5,222 nt of DNA from Nitrospira sp. (GTDB lineage Bacteria > UBA9089 > CG2-30-40-21 > SBAY01): contig SBAY01000288.1 in the NCBI GenBank assembly GCA_005239945.1, forward strand, positions 1 through 5,222, read 5' to 3'. Below, piece after piece: positions 1-5,216 of this stretch. The translations under genes and the position numbers were made by a program. Every line of letters begins with the position of its first letter. The first letter of the stretch is position 1. The notes beneath the pieces were generated by a model, which ran no database searches, was not told the origin of the DNA, and was given only the letters and a program-made list of their open reading frames with translations.

Positions 1-22
1 ACAGTATAAAATTTTATACTGT
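1..22. repeat. Perfect 22-bp palindrome (half-site ACAGTATAAAA)
   Basis: The two 11-bp halves are exact reverse complements with no spacer. The site is AT-rich in the centre and contains TATACT near each end, one on each strand (3-8 on minus, 15-20 on plus). A spacerless perfect palindrome of this length is typical of a dimeric regulator's operator, but it could also be a weak hairpin after cooC or the edge of a larger repeat cut by the window. I see no convincing -35 box at the right distance on the minus strand. What lies to the left is unknown. Confidence 0.6.
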
Positions 23-51
23 TGTGGTTAAAAAGTTTAGGAAAAGGGGAG

Positions 52-109
52 TTTGAGGGGAAAAACCTGTGTGGTTTTAAACCACTTTCAAAAGGTTTTT
101 CCCCTCAAA
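52..109 (-). terminator. Long nested hairpin just downstream of cooC, probable transcription terminator
   Basis: The arms 52-68 and 93-109 are perfect 17-bp inverted repeats (left arm contains GAGGGGAAAAACCT). The 24-nt loop holds a second inverted repeat, GTGGTTT at 71-77 against AAACCAC at 79-85. The structure begins 7 nt after the cooC stop codon, where a terminator would be expected. It is not a textbook intrinsic terminator: on the minus strand the hairpin is followed by a pyrimidine-rich stretch with runs of four and five T, not a continuous U-tract. It may instead protect the 3' end of the mRNA or be a dispersed palindromic element. The structure is certain; the function is inferred. 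Confidence 0.55.
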
Positions 110-116
110 AATAACA

Positions 117-875
117 CTACCCCCCTGTTAATTTTTCCATCAAATCTTTTATTTTCCTGAAAGAAGAGGCTTCATTGTTTAGATTTATAAGTGGTGTGCC
201 TTTTATATCATTAGTTCTAATATCCTCATCTTCAGGGATTATCTCTAACAAATCTAAATTTTGTCTTTTTGTCTCCTCAAGAATTTCTGCAGGAATATCC
301 CCCGGCAACCTATTTATAATCAAAAAAGATTTCCCTATTTTTAAATTCAGGGTATTAATCATGTTCTGTAGTCTGCCAGCGGTTTTAATCCCTTTTAAGG
401 TAGGGTCAGAGATAAGCAATAAAACATCTATGTCACCGTTGGTTCTGCGAGAGATATGCTCTAATCCTGCTTGATTATCAATGACCGTATATCTATATTT
501 TGAAGATAATTTATCTAAACAATCCCTTAAGACAGAATTAGGGTAACAATAGCATCCTGGCCCTTCACCATGTCCCATGACCAACAAATCAAATCCTTTT
601 TCTTCTAATAGTATTTCAAAGAGTTTATACTCAATCATTGACTCTTTTATGACGCCAAAAGGTAGTCCTTCTTTTTGTTTTAAAAAATCATCCAGGATAT
701 TTCCGATGGTATTTTCGACTTGAACTCCAAGGGAATCGGCTAAAGTGGCATTAGGGTCGGCATCTACGGCTAAAATAGGGGTTAGGTTTTTTTGTAGCAA
801 ATAATTTATGATTAAGGCACAGATAGTAGTTTTGCCTGTCCCACCTTTACCACTAACCGCAATTGTCAAGGGCAT
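117..875 (-). CDS. cooC: CooC/AcsF-family nickel-insertion ATPase (CODH accessory protein)
   Basis: This is a 252-residue MinD/SIMIBI-class P-loop ATPase. A deviant Walker A motif, GKGGTGKTT, is at residues 9-17 with the signature Lys10; DADPNATL is at 38-45 (switch I region); and VIDNQAGLEHISRR at 131-144 is the Walker B/switch II block typical of CooC. GPGCYCYPN holds the Cys108-X-Cys110 pair that in CooC dimers binds metal at the interface. In characterised relatives ATP hydrolysis drives Ni insertion into the C-cluster of carbon monoxide dehydrogenase (CooC) or activation of acetyl-CoA synthase (AcsF); the protein is cytosolic. Length matches the family. I start at ATG 875, not the in-frame ATG at 893, because AGAGGAG (884-890) lies 8 nt before 875 and would otherwise be coding, while nothing like a ribosome binding site precedes 893. 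It is last in an apparent kinase-receiver-cooC unit. No CODH or ACS gene is in view. Family is confident; the exact target enzyme is not known. Confidence 0.9.
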   Translation of the reverse strand: MPLTIAVSGKGGTGKTTICALIINYLLQKNLTPILAVDADPNATLADSLGVQVENTIGNILDDFLKQKEGLPFGVIKESMIEYKLFEILLEEKGFDLLVMGHGEGPGCYCYPNSVLRDCLDKLSSKYRYTVIDNQAGLEHISRRTNGDIDVLLLISDPTLKGIKTAGRLQNMINTLNLKIGKSFLIINRLPGDIPAEILEETKRQNLDLLEIIPEDEDIRTNDIKGTPLINLNNEASSFRKIKDLMEKLTGG

Positions 876-883
876 TTTAAATT

Positions 884-890
884 CTCCTCT
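884..890 (-). promoter_or_regulatory. Ribosome binding site that sets the cooC start
   Basis: AGAGGAG on the minus strand lies 8 nt upstream of ATG 875. If the upstream ATG at 893 were used, this sequence would encode Arg-Gly-Glu in an N-terminal extension (MRGEFK) not expected in CooC proteins, whose first strand leads directly into the P-loop. Confidence 0.75.
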
Positions 891-894
891 CATC

Positions 895-958
895 AGGAAG
901 GAAGGTATTTAGGCTAAAGGCTGTTAGGTTATAGAGTTCCTTCCTACCCCACAGCCTT
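895..958 (-). promoter_or_regulatory. Crossing inverted repeats in the leader between receiver gene and cooC
   Basis: The 92-nt gap before cooC contains two inverted repeats. AAGGCTGT/ACAGCCTT occupies 917-924 and 951-958, and AGGAAGGAA/TTCCTTCCT occupies 895-903 and 937-945. Read along the minus-strand RNA, the order is arm A, arm B, arm A', arm B', so one arm of the second lies in the loop of the first. This is the arrangement of an H-type pseudoknot or of two mutually exclusive hairpins. It ends about 5 nt before the cooC ribosome binding site. The base pairing is visible; regulation of cooC translation or mRNA processing is inference. Confidence 0.45.
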
Positions 959-967
959 CCTCTCTCC

Positions 968-1324
968 TTATTTCACCAATTCATCTATCTTTTCCTGCAA
1001 CTTTTTGAATTCAAAAGGTTTAAGCATAAAGGCATCGGCATCTAAGTCTCTCACCGGCGGTTCATCTGCGGCTACACTTAAAATGATGATAGGGATTTTG
1101 GAAAGTTTTTCCTTTATTTGACGAAATGTATTTACCCCATCCGCTAATAAAGGAATCTTCATGTCAAGAATAATGAGGTCAAACTTCTGCTGAACAATGA
1201 GTTCTAATGCCTTGTTGGCATCAGAGACATTCGTCAAGAGATAATTGCCTTTTTCAAGCTTATACCTTAAAATTCTAACTATATCCAGATTATCTTCAAC
1301 AAACAATATATTTTTTTTATCCAT
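968..1324 (-). CDS. Stand-alone response regulator receiver domain (CheY/Spo0F-like)
   Basis: This 118-residue protein is one complete REC domain with nothing attached. The acidic pocket Glu10-Asp11 follows the first hydrophobic strand (NILFVEDN), the phosphoacceptor is Asp54 in LIILDMKIP, the conserved Ser/Thr position is Ser83 in ILSVAA, and the conserved Lys is Lys102 in LKPF, so all catalytic positions are present. There is no DNA-binding, GGDEF or other output domain, so its output must be by protein contact or by relay to another component. Start ATG 1324 is well supported by GGAGG 6 nt upstream. It lies 42 nt downstream of the histidine kinase, its obvious partner, and 92 nt upstream of cooC. 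The MKIPLLADGVNTF stretch after the phosphoacceptor is slightly longer than in CheY. The final target is unknown. Confidence 0.93.
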   Translation of the reverse strand: MDKKNILFVEDNLDIVRILRYKLEKGNYLLTNVSDANKALELIVQQKFDLIILDMKIPLLADGVNTFRQIKEKLSKIPIIILSVAADEPPVRDLDADAFMLKPFEFKKLQEKIDELVK

Positions 1325-1340
1325 AGATTTCCTCCAAAAT

Positions 1341-1376
1341 CCTATAAGTCCTATAGGTCTTATAGGTCATATAGGT
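1341..1376. repeat. Four 9-bp tandem repeats, partly palindromic, between kinase and receiver genes
   Basis: Four consecutive 9-bp units are seen on the plus strand: CCTATAAGT, CCTATAGGT, CTTATAGGT and CATATAGGT. The first 26 bp (1341-1366) are also an imperfect palindrome, CCTATAAG-T-CCTATAGG-T-CTTATAGG, with only the two spacer bases unpaired. The array runs over the kinase stop codon (1367-1369) into its last codons and ends 6 nt before the GGAGG of the receiver gene, so it fills most of the gap. It could form a hairpin in the mRNA. Confidence 0.85.
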
Positions 1377-3025
1377 AAAGTAAAGAAAAATGAACTACCT
1401 TTCCCTAATTCACTTTCTACCCCAATATCTCCTCCATGCGTTTCAATAATATGTTTTACCAGGCTCAAACCTAAACCAATCCCTTTTGTCTCTTTTGTCA
1501 TTGGCTCTTCTATTTGATAAAATTGGGTAAAGACTGAAGATATTTTATCTTTTGGAATTCCTATTCCCGTATCTGTCACCCAAATTTTAATTTTGTCATC
1601 GATTCTTTCTGCACTTACAGTAACCTTGCCACCTGGTTTGGTAAATTTAATCGCATTTTCTATGAGTTGTTCTATAGCGGTTTTAATCTTGGTATAATCT
1701 GCCCTAAAGTTTGGTAAATCCTGCTCGATATCGATACTTACCTTTATTTTCTTTTCATCGGCCATCTTTTCCAACATAGTCTCTTTAACCGATTTTGTCG
1801 AGTCAATCAGTTCCGCGACTAATTGTGATAGGTTAATCATCCTCTTTTTCAAGGGAATTCGTTTTACATCCAGTTCGGTAAACATAAGCATTTCATTGAT
1901 TTCTCGCGTTAAGATATCACTTTCTGCATCGATCACCTCTAAAAATTCCTTTTCTTCTTCCGGGTTACTAACACCATCCAATAATGTTTCTGCATAAGCC
2001 TTGATAGAGGTCAGTGGTGTTCTTAATTCATGGGTAACCAGGGACAGAAAATTAGCCCTTGCCCGTTCTATCAGTTCTTCCTCAGTTACATCCCTGGAGA
2101 CAACTATAACACCCATCACTTTACCAGAGATATCTTTTAAAGAGGTCATTTTTAATGTTAAAACTTCCTTTTTATGGTCTTTAGGGTTAACCAGTTCTAT
2201 TTCCTCTGAGGTGACTTGTCCTTGTTTAATAGTCTTTTCAAGTAAAATCGGAAAGGTTTCATCATTGATAAACTCAAATATCGGGTGATTTTTCAACTCT
2301 TCATCACTATGCCCTAACATTTCCTGGGCGGCTTGATTAGTCATTTGAATCTTAAAGTCAACATCGATAATAATCAATCCATCAGCCATATTGCTTAAAA
2401 TAGAATCAAGAAATTCCCGGCTGAATTTTTCTCGCTGACTAATTTGAGATATAGTCATAGTTGTTTCCTTGACTATATTACCCTGGTAGCCACTGATAAG
2501 GGCGGCAACATAGAAAAAAGTGGCATTCAACCCTGCTAAACAAAAGGTATAAAATGAACTATCATAAGCACAACCGAGTATAGGTAAGACATGATAATGA
2601 GGAATAATTCCTAAATACTCTAAAAAAATAATTGTCAGGTAAGAGAAGGTGATGATAGTAGTTAAAATCATCGTGGGTATTAATCCTAAAATAATTCCCG
2701 CTCCTAAGATAACAAAAAACAAAATAGGTGTAAAGAAACTTTCGAGGCCACCTGTCCAATAAATAATACCTAAGGCAAGAAAGGAATCAAATATCCTTGG
2801 AAAATAAAGGAAAAAGGAGAATTCTTTTTCTAACTTGACTAACATCAAACAAATAATCCCGGTTATAAAAGATAACGAAACTAAAATAATCACTGGGGCT
2901 ATGGGAAAGGCTATCCAGAAGTAATTCATGATAATGGCCATAGTCAATCCTAAGATAGTAATTATTAATTTATGCCTATTGTAGGCGACAATAGTTTTTA
3001 TGAGTTTAGATTTATCTAAGGTCAT
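1367..3025 (-). CDS. Membrane-bound sensor histidine kinase with PAS domain and RegB-like membrane region
   Basis: This 552-residue kinase has, in order: about six hydrophobic segments (roughly 17-34, 41-63, 74-91, 98-117, 118-140, 158-179); a PAS domain (about 205-315, containing NQAAQEMLGHSDEEL); a HisKA dimerisation domain with the H-box SLVTHELRTPLTSI and phosphoacceptor His332; and an HATPase domain with N-box LIENAIKFT (Asn457), G1 box DTGIGIP (485-491) and G2 box KGIGLGL (514-520). All catalytic motifs are intact. Between membrane segments 3 and 4 sits TGGLESFF (91-98), resembling the GGxxNPF quinone-site heptad of RegB/PrrB kinases but lacking its Asn-Pro. The signal is not proven; redox or quinone state, or a ligand of the PAS domain, are candidates. 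ATG 3025 follows AGGAGGAAA and a strong promoter. The receiver at 968-1324 is the likely partner. The protein is expected in the cytoplasmic membrane with the kinase core in the cytosol. Confidence 0.93.
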   Translation of the reverse strand: MTLDKSKLIKTIVAYNRHKLIITILGLTMAIIMNYFWIAFPIAPVIILVSLSFITGIICLMLVKLEKEFSFFLYFPRIFDSFLALGIIYWTGGLESFFTPILFFVILGAGIILGLIPTMILTTIITFSYLTIIFLEYLGIIPHYHVLPILGCAYDSSFYTFCLAGLNATFFYVAALISGYQGNIVKETTMTISQISQREKFSREFLDSILSNMADGLIIIDVDFKIQMTNQAAQEMLGHSDEELKNHPIFEFINDETFPILLEKTIKQGQVTSEEIELVNPKDHKKEVLTLKMTSLKDISGKVMGVIVVSRDVTEEELIERARANFLSLVTHELRTPLTSIKAYAETLLDGVSNPEEEKEFLEVIDAESDILTREINEMLMFTELDVKRIPLKKRMINLSQLVAELIDSTKSVKETMLEKMADEKKIKVSIDIEQDLPNFRADYTKIKTAIEQLIENAIKFTKPGGKVTVSAERIDDKIKIWVTDTGIGIPKDKISSVFTQFYQIEEPMTKETKGIGLGLSLVKHIIETHGGDIGVESELGKGSSFFFTLPI

Positions 3026-3046
3026 TTTCCTCCTCCCTATAGTTTA

Positions 3047-3075
3047 AGTATATCAAACAATCAAACAAAATGCAA
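3047..3075 (-). promoter_or_regulatory. Sigma-70-type promoter for the kinase-receiver-cooC unit
   Basis: On the minus strand TTGCAT (3070-3075) and TATACT (3047-3052) are separated by exactly 17 bp, and a TG one base upstream of the -10 makes it an extended -10. A run of seven T (3077-3083) lies just upstream of the -35, like an AT-rich UP element. Transcription would begin near 3040, giving a very short leader of about 15 nt carrying only the ribosome binding site GGGAGGAGG. The spacer contains two exact copies of an 8-bp unit (TCAAACAA on the plus strand, 3053-3068). Confidence 0.65.
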
Positions 3076-3076
3076 C

Positions 3077-3115
3077 AAAAAAATAGGGTTTAAGTGAAGA
3101 ATCTCCTTATCACTT
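3077..3115 (-). terminator. Weak possible terminator after dapL
   Basis: On the minus strand a 6-bp stem AAGTGA/TCACTT (arms 3110-3115 and 3092-3097, 12-nt loop) is followed 8 nt later by a run of seven T (3077-3083). The stem is short and AU-rich, and the T-run is farther away than in a standard intrinsic terminator. The T-run may belong to the adjacent promoter. Read-through from dapL into the kinase gene remains possible. Confidence 0.22.
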
Positions 3116-3154
3116 GACCCATTGACCTCTCGATTCCTTGAATCTTTTTAATTT

Positions 3155-4333
3155 CTACTCCTTAAATTGCAAAGATTTAATTCTATCGATTACTTCTTTT
3201 AGCCGTTGTTCATCTACCGTCAAAGCCATGCGTATGTATCCCTCTCCGTAATATCCAAAACCTACGCCTGGGGTGGTTACAATCCTTGCCTCTTCAATAA
3301 GTTTGGTTACCACCTCTGATGATGTCAGATGATTGGGAGTCGATACCCAGACATAGAAGGTAGCCTTTGGTTTTTTGACTTCCCAGCCGATATTATTCAA
3401 GCCGTTGACCAATGTATCTCGTCTTGCTTGATAAATCCGACGCATCTGGTCTACACAATCCTGGGATGAGGTCAGGGTTTTAATCCCTGCGTATTGGACT
3501 GCCTGAAATATCCCTGAATCGAGATTGGTTTTGACCTTTAAAAGTCCGGCAATCACATCTTCATTACCCACGACAAATCCAATTCGCCAGCCGGTCATAT
3601 TATAGGTTTTGGAAAGGGAATGGAATTCTACCCCAACCTCTTTTGCCCCATCTGCCTGTAAGAAACTTACCGGTTTTATCCCATCAAAATAAATCTCTGA
3701 ATAAGCGGCATCATGGCAGATGATAATGTTATGCCTATTAGCAAACTCTACCACTTCCTGGAAAAATTCAAGATTGCAGGTGGCCGAGGTAGGGTTATTT
3801 GGATAATTAAGGAAGAATAATTTTGCCTTAGAAAGTATGTCTTGTGGAATTTCGGAAAGTATTGGCAAGAAGTCATTTTCTCCCCTCAATGGAACGGTGT
3901 GTGAATTCCCACCAACTAATGTAGTTGACGTTTGATACACCGGATAACCCGGGTCAGGAACTAAAACGACATCCCCCGGGTTTACAAAGGCAAATGGTAT
4001 ATGCCCAATTCCCTCTTTGGAACCAATAAGCGGTAAAACCTCCTTTTCTGGATTTAATTCTACTCCAAACCTGATTTTATACCAGTTGGCAATAGCCACC
4101 CTTAATTCTAAAAGTCCATTATAAGATGGGTATTGATGGTTTTTAGGGTTCTCCGCGGCTTCTTTTAATGCTTCAATGATATGTTTTGGGGTAGGCATAT
4201 CCGGGTCGCCAATACTGATATCAATCCAATCGATACCTTTCTTAGCCGCCTCTTTTTTTAACTCATCGATTTTAGCAAATAAATATTTAGGTAGCGTATT
4301 TACTCTATCTGCAAATTCTATATTGATACTCAA
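3155..4333 (-). CDS. dapL: LL-diaminopimelate aminotransferase
   Basis: This is a 392-residue fold-type I PLP enzyme. It transaminates tetrahydrodipicolinate with glutamate to give LL-diaminopimelate in one step, bypassing the succinylase/acetylase route to lysine and cell-wall diaminopimelate. Visible family marks are IGDPDMPTPKHII (41-53), YPSYNGLLELR (68-78), LIGSKEGIGHIPFAFVNPGD (102-121), DPGYPVY (127-133), LNYPNNPTSA (175-184), HDAAYSEI (207-214) with PLP-contacting Asp208 and Tyr211, SLSKTYNMTGWRIGF (239-253) with the PLP Schiff-base Lys242, and YIRMALT (366-372) with the substrate carboxylate-binding Arg368. The sequence matches the bacterial DapL type along its length rather than a generic aspartate aminotransferase. 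It begins with TTG: AGGAGG (4343-4348) is 9 nt upstream, and an in-frame TAA two codons before the TTG excludes a longer protein. It lies 18 nt after dapB, so the two are probably cotranscribed and translationally coupled. Confidence 0.93.
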   Translation of the reverse strand: MSINIEFADRVNTLPKYLFAKIDELKKEAAKKGIDWIDISIGDPDMPTPKHIIEALKEAAENPKNHQYPSYNGLLELRVAIANWYKIRFGVELNPEKEVLPLIGSKEGIGHIPFAFVNPGDVVLVPDPGYPVYQTSTTLVGGNSHTVPLRGENDFLPILSEIPQDILSKAKLFFLNYPNNPTSATCNLEFFQEVVEFANRHNIIICHDAAYSEIYFDGIKPVSFLQADGAKEVGVEFHSLSKTYNMTGWRIGFVVGNEDVIAGLLKVKTNLDSGIFQAVQYAGIKTLTSSQDCVDQMRRIYQARRDTLVNGLNNIGWEVKKPKATFYVWVSTPNHLTSSEVVTKLIEEARIVTTPGVGFGYYGEGYIRMALTVDEQRLKEVIDRIKSLQFKE

Positions 4334-4342
4334 TTCTTAAAT

Positions 4343-4348
4343 CCTCCT
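4343..4348 (-). promoter_or_regulatory. Ribosome binding site supporting the TTG start of dapL
   Basis: AGGAGG on the minus strand begins 4 nt after the dapB stop codon (4352-4354) and is 9 nt from TTG 4333. No ATG or GTG is available nearby in frame, and a TAA lies between this site and the TTG, so the rare start is well determined. Confidence 0.75.
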
Positions 4349-4351
4349 CAG

Positions 4352-5155
4352 TTACTTAATTTTTAGCACATTCTGCATATCATACAATCCAGGTAATGCG
4401 TTAGCCACAAATCTTGCGGCTTTGACTGCCCCTTGAACAAAAGTAAGGCGACTATGTGCTCGGTGAGTCAATTCCAATCGTTCCCCTTCACTACCAAAAA
4501 TCACCGTATGCTCTCCTACTACATCACCCATTCTCACGGCAAATATACCAATCTCATCCTTTTTGCGTTCGCCTATTTGTCCTTGCCGACCATAAACTAC
4601 AATTTGCTCAAAATTCCTATTTAAATTATCGGCAATTACCTGGCCTAATTTTAGGGCTGTGCCGGATGGGGCATCCTTTTTATGGTGATGATGTGCCTCA
4701 ATTATCTCTACCTCGTAATCGTCGCCTAATACCCTGGCTATCTCGCCGACCAATTTAAACAAAAGGTTGACGCCAATACTCATATTAGGTGCAAAGACTA
4801 TCGGGATAGCCACTGATAGTTCTTTTATCCGGGCAACCTGAGTCTCATTTAACCCTGTTGTGCCAATGACTATTGCCTTATGATTTAAGGCGGCTATTTC
4901 CAGGTGGTCAATCGTTGTTTCAGGGTTGGTAAATTCAATGACGACATCGCTCAAACCAATTATTTCATCTAACGAATCACCCACAGGTAGGCCAATCTTG
5001 CCAGAACCTGCTTTTTCCCCCACATCGACTCCAATGGCGGGATGTCCTTGTCGTTCGATAGCCCCCACCAACTCCATATCCGCCTGCTCACAGACCAACT
5101 TAGCAATCATCTCTCCCATTCTGCCGCAGACACCGCTAACAATTACTTTAATCAT
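4352..5155 (-). CDS. dapB: 4-hydroxy-tetrahydrodipicolinate reductase
   Basis: This 267-residue cytosolic enzyme reduces the dapA product with NAD(P)H to tetrahydrodipicolinate, the substrate of the DapL encoded next to it. The N-terminal Rossmann motif is GVCGRMG (8-14); GAIERQGHP (31-39) carries the acidic residue that contacts the nucleotide ribose; GTTG is at 98-101 and APNMSIGVN at 122-130. The DapB signature EAHHHHKKDAPSGTA at 153-167 includes the catalytic pair His155 and Lys159 by analogy with E. coli His159/Lys163. The C-terminal part (GEHTVIFGSEGERLELTHRAHSR) is typical. Length is normal for the family. ATG 5155 is preceded by AAGGAG with 9 nt spacing. It is the first gene of the visible dapB-dapL pair; dapA and dapF are not in the window. 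Confidence 0.97.
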   Translation of the reverse strand: MIKVIVSGVCGRMGEMIAKLVCEQADMELVGAIERQGHPAIGVDVGEKAGSGKIGLPVGDSLDEIIGLSDVVIEFTNPETTIDHLEIAALNHKAIVIGTTGLNETQVARIKELSVAIPIVFAPNMSIGVNLLFKLVGEIARVLGDDYEVEIIEAHHHHKKDAPSGTALKLGQVIADNLNRNFEQIVVYGRQGQIGERKKDEIGIFAVRMGDVVGEHTVIFGSEGERLELTHRAHSRLTFVQGAVKAARFVANALPGLYDMQNVLKIK

Positions 5156-5169
5156 GGTTTTCTTCTCCT

Positions 5170-5191
5170 TTTGTCAGATGAGTCTGACAAA
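5170..5191 (-). promoter_or_regulatory. Leader hairpin abutting the dapB ribosome binding site
   Basis: The arms 5170-5178 and 5183-5191 (TTTGTCAGA/TCTGACAAA) form a perfect 9-bp stem with a 4-nt loop. The 3' arm in the RNA ends exactly where the AGGAG (5165-5169) of dapB begins. The plus-strand unit TCTGACAAA recurs as TCTAACAAA (5192-5200) and TCTGACTCT (5201-5209), so the arm next to the ribosome binding site has alternative pairing partners. A role in controlling dapB translation is possible but inferred. It is not a known lysine riboswitch, which is far larger. Confidence 0.45.
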
Positions 5192-5209
5192 TCTAACAAA
5201 TCTGACTCT
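5183..5209. repeat. Three degenerate 9-bp tandem repeats upstream of dapB
   Basis: The plus-strand units TCTGACAAA, TCTAACAAA and TCTGACTCT follow each other without gap. The first differs from the second at one position. They lie between the putative dapB -10 box and the start codon. The same 9-bp periodicity, with different sequence, occurs between the kinase and receiver genes. Confidence 0.75.
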
Positions 5210-5210
5210 A

Positions 5211-5216
5211 ATTATA
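5211..5216 (-). promoter_or_regulatory. Putative -10 box of the dapB promoter
   Basis: A perfect TATAAT is present on the minus strand, 55 nt before the dapB ATG. It would give a start site near 5204 and a leader of about 49 nt containing the hairpin. The -35 region lies outside the window, so the promoter cannot be confirmed; in an AT-rich gap a chance TATAAT is possible, and dapB could also be cotranscribed with a gene further upstream. Confidence 0.4.

Noticed and set aside
175..474. Plus-strand open frame of 99 codons
   Set aside because: It lies wholly inside cooC on the opposite strand, has no domain I recognise, and is low in coding character.
117..875. MinD, ParA or nitrogenase reductase (NifH) identity for the ATPase
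   Set aside because: The P-loop is shared by all of these, but the GPGCYCYPN Cys-X-Cys block and VIDNQAGLEHISRR are the CooC pattern, and the NifH cluster-ligand cysteine context is absent.
1341..1376. CRISPR-like array
   Set aside because: Units are 9 bp and directly adjacent, with no spacers, so this is a simple tandem repeat.
1245..1517. Plus-strand open frame of 90 codons spanning the kinase-receiver gap
   Set aside because: It overlaps the 3' end of the kinase gene and the 5' end of the receiver gene antisense; the translation is low-complexity and shows no motif. It stays open only because the 9-bp repeats contain no stop in that frame.
2001..2288. Plus-strand open frame of 95 codons inside the kinase gene
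   Set aside because: It is antisense to the well-conserved PAS and H-box region of the kinase and has no recognisable protein motif.
2562..2759. Minus-strand open frame of 65 codons inside the kinase membrane region
   Set aside because: It is an alternative frame of the kinase gene, with a composition typical of frame-shifted hydrophobic coding sequence.
4433..4758. Two plus-strand open frames antisense to dapB
   Set aside because: Both lie over the most conserved part of dapB (signature block), so they are shadows.
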